From Pseudomonadota bacterium (lineage in GTDB: Bacteria; Pseudomonadota; Gammaproteobacteria; Steroidobacterales; Steroidobacteraceae), in contig JAKBCE010000004.1 in the NCBI GenBank assembly GCA_021808195.1, forward strand, positions 1 through 64,000: a stretch of DNA of 64,000 bases, written 5' to 3'. The notes under the pieces are model-generated. The model searched no databases and was not told where the DNA came from. It saw only the letters and a list, made by a program, of their open reading frames with translations. Shown here piece by piece: positions 53,483 through 61,952 of this stretch; the first letter of the stretch is position 1; every line of letters begins with the position of its first letter. A program made the position numbers and the translations under genes.

Positions 53483-54214
53483 TCAGACCCGAAAGCGCTC
53501 GCGCAGCTCGCCGGCCAGACGCCGACTGACCGGCAGCAGCAGCGCGCTGCCGCGCAGCAGCACGCTGTAGCGGCCGTCGCCGCTGCGCTCGATACTCTGC
53601 AGATGATCGGCGTTGATCAAGGTATTGCGGTGGATACGCACGAAGCGCTCGCCGAGTTCCTCTTCCAGCGCGCGCAGCGATTCCTCGATCAAATCCTCGC
53701 CGTGCACGTGGCGCACGGTGGTGTATTTCTGATCCGCCTGGAAGTAGAGGATTTCGGCCAACGGGATCAGACGCACCTGTTCGCGGCGGCGCGCCGCGAT
53801 GTGCGTGCGGCGCGATGTACCGGCCGCCGCGGCGAGACGCAGCAGCTGCGGACGCGTCAGGCGACCGGCCTGGGCCAGGGCGGCCGCGAGCTTGTCGCGG
53901 CGGACGGGCTTGAGCAGATAACCGACGGCCCGGGTCTCGAATGCATTGACCGCGTACTGATCGTAGGCCGTCGTGAAGATCACCGCCGGCGGTTCCTCGA
54001 GCACGCTCAGATGCCGTGCCGTCTCGATGCCATCGGCGCCCGGCATGCGCACATCGAGCAACACCACATCCGGCACGTGGCGTGCGGCCTGCTCGAGCGC
54101 ATCGGAGCCGGTGGCCGCCTCAGCGATGATCTGCACGCCGCCGATCTCCTCGAGCAGCTGGCGCAAGCGCTCCCGGGCTGGAGGCTCGTCGTCTACGATC
54201 AACACCCGCAACAT
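53483..54214 (-). CDS. algR: LytTR response regulator, AlgR-like
   Basis: 243 residues. Receiver domain with D8-D9 and phospho-site D54 in VVLLDVRMPG, and LLKPV with the switch Lys. LytTR DNA-binding domain about 135-240 (LIPLAEILYFQADQKYTTV, RFVRIHRNTLINADHL). Paired with the AlgZ-like kinase directly upstream. In Pseudomonas this pair controls alginate, twitching and virulence; the targets here are unknown. Gene order argH-algZ-algR is the same. Confidence 0.9.
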   Translation of the reverse strand: MLRVLIVDDEPPARERLRQLLEEIGGVQIIAEAATGSDALEQAARHVPDVVLLDVRMPGADGIETARHLSVLEEPPAVIFTTAYDQYAVNAFETRAVGYLLKPVRRDKLAAALAQAGRLTRPQLLRLAAAAGTSRRTHIAARRREQVRLIPLAEILYFQADQKYTTVRHVHGEDLIEESLRALEEELGERFVRIHRNTLINADHLQSIERSGDGRYSVLLRGSALLLPVSRRLAGELRERFRV

Positions 54215-54225
54215 CCGTGCGTGCC

Positions 54226-55353
54226 TCAGTCGGCCTGAACGGTCGCGCTGGATGCGGCGATGTACGGAAAGCGCAGCGTCACGATGTACTCCTCCCCGAA
54301 CGCTCCAGCCTTCACGAGCGCGCGCTGGCCGTAAAGCAGGCTGAGGCGCTCGCGGATGTTTTCCAGTGCGAGATGATTGCCCTGCCGCGCGCCGCTCGGC
54401 GCTGCGAGCGGATTGCGCACCACCACGGAGATCAGCTCTGCCGCGCGCTCGCCGTGGACGTGCACGGTACCGCCTTCAGGACGCGGCTCGATGCCGTGAT
54501 AGATCGCGTTTTCGAGCAATGGCTGCAGGATGAGACCGGGCACCCTCGCATCGGCAGGCAGCGCCCCGACGTCCCAGGTGACCTGCAGTCGCTCGCCGAG
54601 ACGAAGTGCCTCGATCCGCTGGTAGGTCTGCGCGATTTCCAATTCCTCAGCGAGCGTGATGGTCTGATGTGGATCGCCGAGAGATGCCCGGAACAGATCG
54701 GCCAGGTCCTGCACCGCCTGCTCGGCCTGCCGAGGCGCCGAGCGCGTCAGGGCGGCGATGGTGTTCATGCTGTTGAAGAGAAAATGCGGGCGGATGCGCG
54801 CCTGCAGCGCATGCACGCGCGCCGCCGCCCGCATCTCGATGTTGCGCCGCCACTGATGGATCACGTAGAAGTAGCGCAGCGTCACGCCAGCGATCACGCA
54901 GCCGATCACCGTGTTGCGCAACACAAAGGGCCAGAGGCGCCGGGGAAATTGCGCCGCGACCGCCGGCGCGCCGAGCAGGTGGCTGCGGCCGAGGAGGACC
55001 GTGGCGATGGAGATCACCGCCACCGTCGCAGTCAGTAGCGCAAGCGCGGCGGCCGAGCCGCGCTGCACGCCGAGTCGGGCCAGCACCGGTCGCAGCACGC
55101 ACAGCAGCGCCGCGCCCACCAGGCCGATCCAGAGTAGAAACAGTGAGCTGCGCGCGAGTTGCGCGCCGAAGTCGACCGCACCGCTGCGTGCGATCGACAG
55201 CACGACGGCCGTCAGCTCGACGATCAGAACAATGGCGACCGCGGCACGCGAGGCGCAGAAGTTGGGCAGATAGAACGAGTCGCTCTCGCCGCGGAACGTC
55301 CCGTCCGCGGGCGCTTGCCGCCTCATGCCTGCGGATCGCAACTCGCCGGTCAC
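54226..55353 (-). CDS. algZ: LytS/AlgZ-type sensor histidine kinase
   Basis: 375 residues. Four hydrophobic segments (about 35-165) without a large periplasmic sensor, then a His_kinase domain with the phospho-His in RIRPHFLFNSMNTI and an ATPase with the N-box LQPLLENAIYHGIEP. Signals through the adjacent LytTR regulator 11 bases downstream. The sensed signal is unknown, and the membrane part itself probably senses it. Confidence 0.88.
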   Translation of the reverse strand: MTGELRSAGMRRQAPADGTFRGESDSFYLPNFCASRAAVAIVLIVELTAVVLSIARSGAVDFGAQLARSSLFLLWIGLVGAALLCVLRPVLARLGVQRGSAAALALLTATVAVISIATVLLGRSHLLGAPAVAAQFPRRLWPFVLRNTVIGCVIAGVTLRYFYVIHQWRRNIEMRAAARVHALQARIRPHFLFNSMNTIAALTRSAPRQAEQAVQDLADLFRASLGDPHQTITLAEELEIAQTYQRIEALRLGERLQVTWDVGALPADARVPGLILQPLLENAIYHGIEPRPEGGTVHVHGERAAELISVVVRNPLAAPSGARQGNHLALENIRERLSLLYGQRALVKAGAFGEEYIVTLRFPYIAASSATVQAD

Positions 55354-55453
55354 GGCGGCTATTATGCCTCAAGCGCAGGCCCGGCGGCCGGCCGGGAAAC
55401 CCACCGGGCGTCGCGCGCCCCCGCCGTGCACCACGCAACCCGGTGCGCCGCCC

Positions 55454-56650
55454 TCAACCCGAGCCCTTCAGCTGCGCCGCCACACGCCGATAGGCCTCAC
55501 GGAATGGGATGCCCTCGGTGACGACCAGGCGGTTGGCCTGCTCCGCGGCGTGGATGGCCGGGTCGAGACGAATCTGCGCCGGACGGAAGCGCATGGCCTC
55601 GAGCGCGGCCGGCAGGATCGCGAGTGTCTCGCGGGCGACATCGATGGCCCGGAACAGCGGAAACTTCAGCAGCTGCAAGTCGCGCTGGTATCCGGAGGGC
55701 AGTTTCGCGCACACCGCGAGCGCCTCGGTGAGGCAGGCCTGGGCGGTGGCCGTGCGGCCCCGGATCAGTTCGAACACGTCCGGGTTGCGTTTCTGCGGCA
55801 TGATCGAGGAGCCGGTCGTGAAGGCCTCCGGGAGTGCAAGGAAGGCAAACTCCTGCGTGTAGAACAGCAGCACGTCGGCCGCCAGCCGGCCCAAGTCCTG
55901 CATCAGCAGGTTGATGTGAAACAGCAGCTCCGACTCAGCCTTGCCGCGCGAGAGCTGCACGGCCGTCACCGGCTCGTGGACCTGGGCAAAGCCGAGCTTG
56001 GCGCGGGTCGCCTCCCGGTCGATGGGCAGGCCCGGGGTGCCGTAGCCGGCGGCCGAACCGAGCGGGCTCTTGCCGAGACGACGGTGTACGTGGCGCAGCG
56101 CCTCGGCGTCGTCATGGATTTCCGTGGCGAAGCCCCCGGCCCACAACGCCACCGAACTCGGCATCGCCTGCTGCATGTGGGTGTAGCCCGGCAGCGTGAT
56201 CGCCCCCTCGCGTACCGCCAGGTGCTCCAGGGCCACGGCCACTGCGCTCGCCCCGGCATTGAGGCTCTCGACCTCATCGCGCAGATACAGTCGCAAGGCC
56301 GTCAACACCTGGTCGTTGCGCGAACGGCCGAGGTGCACCCGTCCGCCCGTCGGCCCGATGCGCTCGGTCAACCGGCGCTCGAGCGCCGTCTGGCCATCCT
56401 CGTCGGCGAGTTCGATGTGCCACCGTCCGCGTGCATGCTCCTCGGCGAGCGCCGTCAGCCCGGTCCGAATGGCCTCGAGATCGGTCTCGCTGAGCAGCCC
56501 CTGAGCGCTCAGCATCTCGGCATGCGCAATCGAGGCCCGCGCATCGTAGGCGACCAGGCGCTCATCGAGGGCGAAGTCCTCCCCGGCCGTGTAGCGCAGC
56601 ACTCGCTCATCGAGCGGTGCGCCCTTGTCCCACAGCCGGCTCACATTCAC
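55454..56650 (-). CDS. argH: Argininosuccinate lyase
   Basis: 398 residues, shorter than the 457 of E. coli. Splits argininosuccinate to arginine and fumarate. The superfamily signature GSSIMPQKRNPD is present, with the catalytic Ser loop. HLGRSRNDQV and GYTHMQQAMP are the other conserved blocks. Start taken as GTG 56650, which overlaps the argB stop as GTGA. GTG 56644 is an alternative. The annotated-looking longer frame to 56947 would run inside argB and is rejected. The C-terminal tail after about residue 385 is short. Confidence 0.92.
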   Translation of the reverse strand: MNVSRLWDKGAPLDERVLRYTAGEDFALDERLVAYDARASIAHAEMLSAQGLLSETDLEAIRTGLTALAEEHARGRWHIELADEDGQTALERRLTERIGPTGGRVHLGRSRNDQVLTALRLYLRDEVESLNAGASAVAVALEHLAVREGAITLPGYTHMQQAMPSSVALWAGGFATEIHDDAEALRHVHRRLGKSPLGSAAGYGTPGLPIDREATRAKLGFAQVHEPVTAVQLSRGKAESELLFHINLLMQDLGRLAADVLLFYTQEFAFLALPEAFTTGSSIMPQKRNPDVFELIRGRTATAQACLTEALAVCAKLPSGYQRDLQLLKFPLFRAIDVARETLAILPAALEAMRFRPAQIRLDPAIHAAEQANRLVVTEGIPFREAYRRVAAQLKGSG

Positions 56651-57585
56651 GCCCCGCCGCCGAGCTGCTCGGCCGGTGTCAACGCATCGATGTCCTCGAC
56701 GATGAGCGTGCCGGTGCCCTCGTTGGTGAACACCTCTCCGAGAATCCCCTCCGGGGCGTGGTACGACACCACGTGCACGCGGCGTACGCCGCCGCGCAGA
56801 GCCGACTCGATCGCCCGCGCCTTCGGCAACATGCCATCGGCGATCGCGCCCTGTTCGCGCAGCCGCTCCAGCCCTTCGAGATCGGTATAGGAGATCAGCG
56901 AGCCCGGGTCGGCCAGATCGGCAAGGATCCCGGGCGCGCCGGTGCACAGGATCAATTTCTCGGCGCCGAGCGCGGCTGCGACGGCCGATGCCACGGTGTC
57001 GGCGTTGATGTTGAGCAGTACGCCGTCATCGTCGGCCGACAGCGGGCTCACCACTGGCATCAGACCGTTGTCGAGCAGCTTGCGCAATACGGTTGGATCG
57101 ACCGCATCGATGTCCCCGACGAACCCGTAGTCGACGACCTCACCGCTCGTGGCAAGCGTCACGGGCGGGCGCTTGTGCGCGCGGATCAGGCCGGCGTCGA
57201 CCCCGCTGACCCCGACCGCCTCGATGTTCAGTTCGCGGCACATGCCGAGGATCGCGGTGTTGATGGTCCCATTGAGCACCATCGCAGTGACGTCGATGGC
57301 CTCGCGATCGGTCACGCGGCGGCCTTCCACCATGCGCGAGCTGACTCCAAGGGCGCGCGCAAGCTCGGTGACCTGCGGCCCGCCGCCGTGCACGAACACG
57401 ACCCGCACGCCGAAGTAATGCAGGATCGCGATCTGCTCGATGAGTACACGCGTCGAGGCGTCGTCGGCGAATACGCCGCCGCCTGCCTTCACCACGAAGG
57501 TCTTGCCGCGGTACATGCGGATGTAAGGCGCGGCGCTCTTCAAAGCGCGGATGGCCAGTGCCTGGTCGGCGGGTTGCATGATCAT
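56647..57585 (-). CDS. argB: Acetylglutamate kinase
   Basis: 312 residues, amino-acid kinase fold. Phosphorylates N-acetylglutamate. FVVKAGGGVFADD replaces the common KYGG phosphate loop, VFVHGGGPQV is the substrate glycine loop, NINADTVASAVA and KLILCTGAPGIL are the nucleotide site. It is free-standing: no acetyltransferase (NAGS) domain follows, in contrast to the fused enzymes of Xanthomonas. Start ATG 57585, 45 bases after argF'. Confidence 0.9.
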   Translation of the reverse strand: MIMQPADQALAIRALKSAAPYIRMYRGKTFVVKAGGGVFADDASTRVLIEQIAILHYFGVRVVFVHGGGPQVTELARALGVSSRMVEGRRVTDREAIDVTAMVLNGTINTAILGMCRELNIEAVGVSGVDAGLIRAHKRPPVTLATSGEVVDYGFVGDIDAVDPTVLRKLLDNGLMPVVSPLSADDDGVLLNINADTVASAVAAALGAEKLILCTGAPGILADLADPGSLISYTDLEGLERLREQGAIADGMLPKARAIESALRGGVRRVHVVSYHAPEGILGEVFTNEGTGTLIVEDIDALTPAEQLGGGA

Positions 57586-57630
57586 GTCAGTGATGGGCCC
57601 CTGGTCTGAGCGGAAAGAAACGTGGCTGGC

Positions 57631-58632
57631 TTACAGCCCCTTGAGCAGACGGTACAACACCGCCATCTGCACCGGCAGGCGATTGTACGCTTCGTGCCGC
57701 ACGATGCTGCGCGGGCCGTCGAGAACTTCGTCGGCGACGGCCACGTTGCGGCGCACCGGCAGACAGTGCATCAGCCGGCATTCGGGTGCAGCCGGCTCGA
57801 ACCACTCGCTGCGCACGCACCAGTCCTTCAGCGCCGCGCGGCGCCGTGCCTCTTCGGCCGCGTCTCCGTAACAGGCGGTGGCGCCCCACTCCTTCGCGTA
57901 CAGGATGTGCGCCCCCGCGAGTGCCTCGCGCCGATCCTCGCTCTCGCGCACCGAGCCGCCCGAGAGCGCGGCGGCACGGCGCGCCTTGTCCATGATTGGC
58001 GCTGGCAGCGCGTATCCCTCGGGGCGCAGCACCACGACATCCATGCCGCGCAGCGCGGCCATGTGCACGACGGCGGCCGGGACCGCGAGCGGCAACGCGC
58101 GCGGATGATACACCCAGGAGAGCACGAATCGACCGCGTTGCGGCACGGCGAAATCGTCCAATGTCTTCCAGTCGGCGAGCGCCTGACACGGATGGTTGAC
58201 GGCCGATTCGAGGTTGATCAGCGGCTTGTCGACCAGGGCCGCGAGCGCGTTGAAGGTCGACTCGGTGAGATCGGCCGCCAGATCCCGACCACCCGCGAAC
58301 GCACGGATGCCGAGCGCATCGCAGTAGGACGCCAGCACCGGGATCCCTTCGCGGGCATGCTCGGCCGCGGCGCCATCCATGACGGCCCCGAGCTGTGTCT
58401 CGAGCTGCCAGGTGCCCTGTCCGGGCGTGATGACAAATGAGCTGCCGCCAAGACGCGCCATGCCCGCTTGGAACGAGGCGAGCGTGCGCAGCGAAGGATT
58501 CATGAACAGCAGACCGAGAATCCGGCCGGCCAGTGCGTGCGGCTCGGGCTGGCGTTGCAGCCGCTCGGCAAGCGCGAGCAGCGCGAGCACCTCCGCATGC
58601 GACAGATCCGCCAGGTCGAGGAAGCGCTTCAT
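57631..58632 (-). CDS. argF': N-acetylornithine carbamoyltransferase
   Basis: 333 residues, near the 339 of the Xanthomonas enzyme. Carbamoylates N-acetylornithine to N-acetylcitrulline instead of using ornithine. Evidence: the carbamoyl-phosphate loop reads FMNPSLRTLASFQ (ordinary OTCase has STRTR). Also VMDGAAAEH, NLESAVNHPCQALADW, SWVYHPRALPLAVP and MHCLPVRRNVAVAD match the acetylornithine/succinylornithine-type branch. It overlaps argD by ATGA. An argE-type deacetylase acting on acetylcitrulline must be encoded elsewhere. Confidence 0.88.
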   Translation of the reverse strand: MKRFLDLADLSHAEVLALLALAERLQRQPEPHALAGRILGLLFMNPSLRTLASFQAGMARLGGSSFVITPGQGTWQLETQLGAVMDGAAAEHAREGIPVLASYCDALGIRAFAGGRDLAADLTESTFNALAALVDKPLINLESAVNHPCQALADWKTLDDFAVPQRGRFVLSWVYHPRALPLAVPAAVVHMAALRGMDVVVLRPEGYALPAPIMDKARRAAALSGGSVRESEDRREALAGAHILYAKEWGATACYGDAAEEARRRAALKDWCVRSEWFEPAAPECRLMHCLPVRRNVAVADEVLDGPRSIVRHEAYNRLPVQMAVLYRLLKGL

Positions 58633-59804
58633 GCGCCGATGTCCGCAAGCGCCCGGCACAACAGATCGACGTGTGTCTCCTGCAGAATGAACGGTGGCAG
58701 CAACCGCACGATGTCCGGATCGGTCGCAGTGCCGGCCAGAATGCCGCGCTGCAGCAGAGCGGCCTGGATCTGCTTGGCCGGCCGGCGGGTGCGCAGGCCG
58801 AGCAGGAACCCCTCGCCCTGCACGTCACTCACCGGCCCGGTGAGACAGTGGCGGCGGATATAGGCCGAGACGCGCCGGACGTTCTCGAGCAACCGCTCGG
58901 ACTCGATCGCCTCGAGAGTCGCGAGCAGCGCCGCGCAGGCCATCGGCCCACCGCCGTACGTGGTGCCGAGCAGACCGATCTTGAGCGTGGCGGAAACCCG
59001 CGCCGAGGTGAGCAGCGCCGCGACGGGGAAGCCGTTGCCGAGCGCCTTGGCCGTAGTGAGCATGTCGGGCATGACGCCGTAGAGTGCAGCCGCGTAGGGC
59101 GCTCCCACCCGGCCGAAACCACATTGCACCTCATCGAAGATCAGCAGCGCGCCGACCGCATCACAGCGCGCACGTAGCGCGGCGAGATAGGGCTGTCCGA
59201 GGTCCACGGCCCCGGCGAGGCCTTGTACGGGCTCGACGATCACGGCGGCGGTCTGCTCGGTGACTTGCGCGGCAAGCGCCGCGAGATCCCCTCGCGGCAG
59301 AAAGCTCACATCAAAGGGCGTGCGCGCAAATCCGTACCAGGACTGCGAGCCCCAGGTGACTGCGGAGGCCGCCGCGGTGCGGCCGTGGAATGCACCCTCG
59401 ATGGCTGCCACATGCGGCCGCTGCGTCATGCGCAACGCCAACCGCAGCGCGTTCTCGTTGGCCTCGGCCCCACTGTTGACCAGGAACACGCTGGCAAAAT
59501 CCAACTGTGAAAATGCCAGCAGCCGCTCGGCCGCCCGCGTGCGCACGCTCATTGGCAACGCGTTGGTCTGAAACTGACACTCGCGCGCCTGCGCGGCGAG
59601 TGCTTCGGCCCAGCCCGGATGGGCATAACCGAGCGCGGCGACCGCATGCCCGCCATACAGGTCGAGCACCCGCTCGCCGCGCGGGCCGATGAGCCAGACG
59701 CCTTCGGCGCGCGCGACCTCGAAAGGATACTGGGCGTAGACGGGCGCCAGCGCCTCGCCGCTCGGCGGCGCCGGTCTGAGCGACTCGGGCGAAGATGCGG
59801 TCAT
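58629..59804 (-). CDS. argD: Acetylornithine aminotransferase
   Basis: 391 residues, class III PLP transaminase. Converts N-acetylglutamate semialdehyde to N-acetylornithine. The PLP Lys is in TTAKALGNGFPVAA, and the cofactor Asp in LLIFDEVQCGFGR. NSGAEANENALRLA and GAFHGRTAAA are typical. Its position between argC and argF' makes the arginine role clear. Starts 12 bases after argC. Confidence 0.93.
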   Translation of the reverse strand: MTASSPESLRPAPPSGEALAPVYAQYPFEVARAEGVWLIGPRGERVLDLYGGHAVAALGYAHPGWAEALAAQARECQFQTNALPMSVRTRAAERLLAFSQLDFASVFLVNSGAEANENALRLALRMTQRPHVAAIEGAFHGRTAAASAVTWGSQSWYGFARTPFDVSFLPRGDLAALAAQVTEQTAAVIVEPVQGLAGAVDLGQPYLAALRARCDAVGALLIFDEVQCGFGRVGAPYAAALYGVMPDMLTTAKALGNGFPVAALLTSARVSATLKIGLLGTTYGGGPMACAALLATLEAIESERLLENVRRVSAYIRRHCLTGPVSDVQGEGFLLGLRTRRPAKQIQAALLQRGILAGTATDPDIVRLLPPFILQETHVDLLCRALADIGA

Positions 59805-59816
59805 CGTATTCTCGCT

Positions 59817-60878
59817 TCAGGTCCAGCCCGGAGCCGGACTGGTGAGGCCGTCGGTCTCGGGCAAGCCGAACAGCCGATTCATCCATTGCACGGCGCCGCC
59901 GGCTGCGCCCTTGGTGAGATTGTCGATCGCGCACAGGACCGCGACGCTGCGGCCGTCGCTCGTCGCGCTGAGATGCGCGTAATTGCTGGCCGTCACATCC
60001 TTGATGCGCGGCGCGCCGTCGAGGACGCGCACGAAGGGCGAGCGGGCATAGAATTCGCGCAGGATGCCGAGCACCTCGGCGCTTTCGGCCGGCTGCGCGA
60101 GCTGCGCCTGCACCGTGACGTGAATGCCGCGGGCAAACGGCCCGGAGTGCGGCACGAAGGCAAATTGGGCCGCCACGCCGCTCGCGGCACGGGCGCAGGC
60201 GGCGATCTCCGGGGCATGTCGGTGCGCGAGGGCGCTGTACGCGTACAGGTCGCTGTGTCGTACCGGGTGATGTGTGCCGGCGGTGGGCTTGCGGCCCGAG
60301 CCGGTGCTGCCCGTGATGCCCGCGACATAGAGCTGCGGTGACACCAGGCCGCGAGCGAGCAGCGGCACGCTCGCGAGCAACACCGCCGTAGCGAAGCATC
60401 CGGGATGGGCGACGTGTGGCGTATCGAGCCGGGCGAGGTGCTCCGGCAGCGCGCAGGTAAATTGCGCGAGACGTTCCGGCGCGCCGTGGGCATGCCCGTA
60501 AACCTGTGCGTACTCGCTGGCCGAGCGGAAGCGGTAATCCGCCGAAATGTCGACCACGCGCGGGGTGGTGCCGGCGCGCGCGGCGGCATGGAGGAGCGAG
60601 TCGATCAGTTGCGCGGACACCCCGTGCGGAGCGGCGGAAAAGATCGCGCAGCGCGGCTCGCGGATCAATCGCTCACGCACCTCGTCCTGCGATTGGAAGC
60701 AGCGCTCGGCGTACACCGCGGCAAGGTGCGGAAACGCAGCAGCGATCGGCTCGCCGGGCTGACTGTCCGAGAGGATCGCGCACAGTTGAAAGTGCGGGTG
60801 CGCACTCAGCAACCGCAGCAGCTCACCCGACACATAACCGCTGCCGCCGAGCAGCACCGCGGGGATCGGCTCACTCAT
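59817..60878 (-). CDS. argC: N-acetyl-gamma-glutamyl-phosphate reductase
   Basis: 353 residues. NADPH-dependent reduction of acetylglutamyl phosphate. N-terminal AVLLGGSGYVSGELLRLL binds NADP, and the catalytic Cys is in VAHPGCFATAV. SGSTGSGRKPTAGTHH follows, then a His-rich C-terminal domain. Its ATG overlaps the stop of the P-loop gene (ATGA), so the two are translationally coupled. Confidence 0.94.
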   Translation of the reverse strand: MSEPIPAVLLGGSGYVSGELLRLLSAHPHFQLCAILSDSQPGEPIAAAFPHLAAVYAERCFQSQDEVRERLIREPRCAIFSAAPHGVSAQLIDSLLHAAARAGTTPRVVDISADYRFRSASEYAQVYGHAHGAPERLAQFTCALPEHLARLDTPHVAHPGCFATAVLLASVPLLARGLVSPQLYVAGITGSTGSGRKPTAGTHHPVRHSDLYAYSALAHRHAPEIAACARAASGVAAQFAFVPHSGPFARGIHVTVQAQLAQPAESAEVLGILREFYARSPFVRVLDGAPRIKDVTASNYAHLSATSDGRSVAVLCAIDNLTKGAAGGAVQWMNRLFGLPETDGLTSPAPGWT

Positions 60879-61951
60879 GCACGCGCCGTCCCGAGCAGAC
60901 CCACGGCCCGCATCACGTGATCGCCGAGGGAAGCCCCATCACTGATGGCGTTGAACGCCGGAACCTTCAGCTGTTCGGTGATCAGGTCGATACCCACCTG
61001 ATTGTCAGTGGCCGGACCAGTGACCACGCACGGCTCAATGCCGAAGCGCTCGCGCAGCAGCTTGACTCCGCCCCAGGCGGCCACCGGATCGTTAGCCGAG
61101 AGCGCCACGCCGGTGAGCGCGGCGCGAATGTCGGCGCACTCCAAGATGGCATCCACGCCGTAGGTGCCGAGGATACCGTCGCCGAGCTCGAACACGATAA
61201 CGTCGGGCTTGCCGGCAGACAGCTCGGTCAACATGGTGCGGGTCAGGGCCGGTCCGTTGTGACGCGTGGTGGTGACCACACCGAAATCGGTAAAGATCGC
61301 CGAGCGGCGGGCACCGGCATCTTCCATCGCCATGATGTCACGCCGCAGCGAAACACCGGTGGCTTTGAACGCGTCCACGGTGAGACCTCGATGGCGCATG
61401 CGGCTGATCATGGCGCAGGCTGCGGCCGTCTTGCCCGCTTCCATGCAGGTGCCGGCCAGGGCCACCACGGGCACCTGACGGGTCTCGAGCCGGGCGGCCT
61501 GCTCGAGAGGGCGAATGCCGACCCGTGCCGGCACGCCGATGCGCTCGCCGAGGTATGGAAAGCGCAGCGCAACGCCGAGCACGCGGCAATCAAAGGGCGT
61601 GCCTTTGTCGGGATTGATCGAGTCGCACGCACCGAGCACCCCACCGATGTTGAGCATCTGGATGGTGTCGCCGGGCTTGACCGACTCCGGGATGTGCCCC
61701 GAGTAGCCGAACAGCGCCTTGCGATGGCCGAGCGCCCCGACGACGATGTCGCCCTTGCGCACTTTGGCCATACGCCCGCTGGTGAGCTCCAGGGTGTTGT
61801 AGGTCGATTTGTTGGTCAGAATCTCGACGACGATCACCACGCCCTCCTCGGCGGGGATGTCGGCCGAGATCCGCACCTCGTGCGAGAGGCCGCAGGCCTG
61901 CGCCACGGAGGCAATTTTATCGACCACGACGGTACGCATATCGTTCGCCAT
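60875..61951 (-). CDS. Uncharacterised P-loop protein in the arginine operon
   Basis: 358 residues, no signal peptide or membrane segment. Residues 1-160 are beta-rich (LELTSGRMAKVRKGDIVVGALGH, then SVKPGDTIQMLNIGGVLG). From 160 a P-loop domain begins: Walker A GTCMEAGKTAA (167-177), DAFKATGVSLRRD (193-205) and a Walker-B-like DVIVFELGDG (250-259). The P-loop half resembles DUF1611-type proteins. It lies one base after argG and overlaps argC by four, so it is co-translated with arginine enzymes. Neither N-acetylglutamate synthase nor a deacetylase is otherwise present in the cluster. Function unknown. Confidence 0.75.
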   Translation of the reverse strand: MANDMRTVVVDKIASVAQACGLSHEVRISADIPAEEGVVIVVEILTNKSTYNTLELTSGRMAKVRKGDIVVGALGHRKALFGYSGHIPESVKPGDTIQMLNIGGVLGACDSINPDKGTPFDCRVLGVALRFPYLGERIGVPARVGIRPLEQAARLETRQVPVVALAGTCMEAGKTAAACAMISRMRHRGLTVDAFKATGVSLRRDIMAMEDAGARRSAIFTDFGVVTTTRHNGPALTRTMLTELSAGKPDVIVFELGDGILGTYGVDAILECADIRAALTGVALSANDPVAAWGGVKLLRERFGIEPCVVTGPATDNQVGIDLITEQLKVPAFNAISDGASLGDHVMRAVGLLGTARA

Positions 61952-61952
61952 A

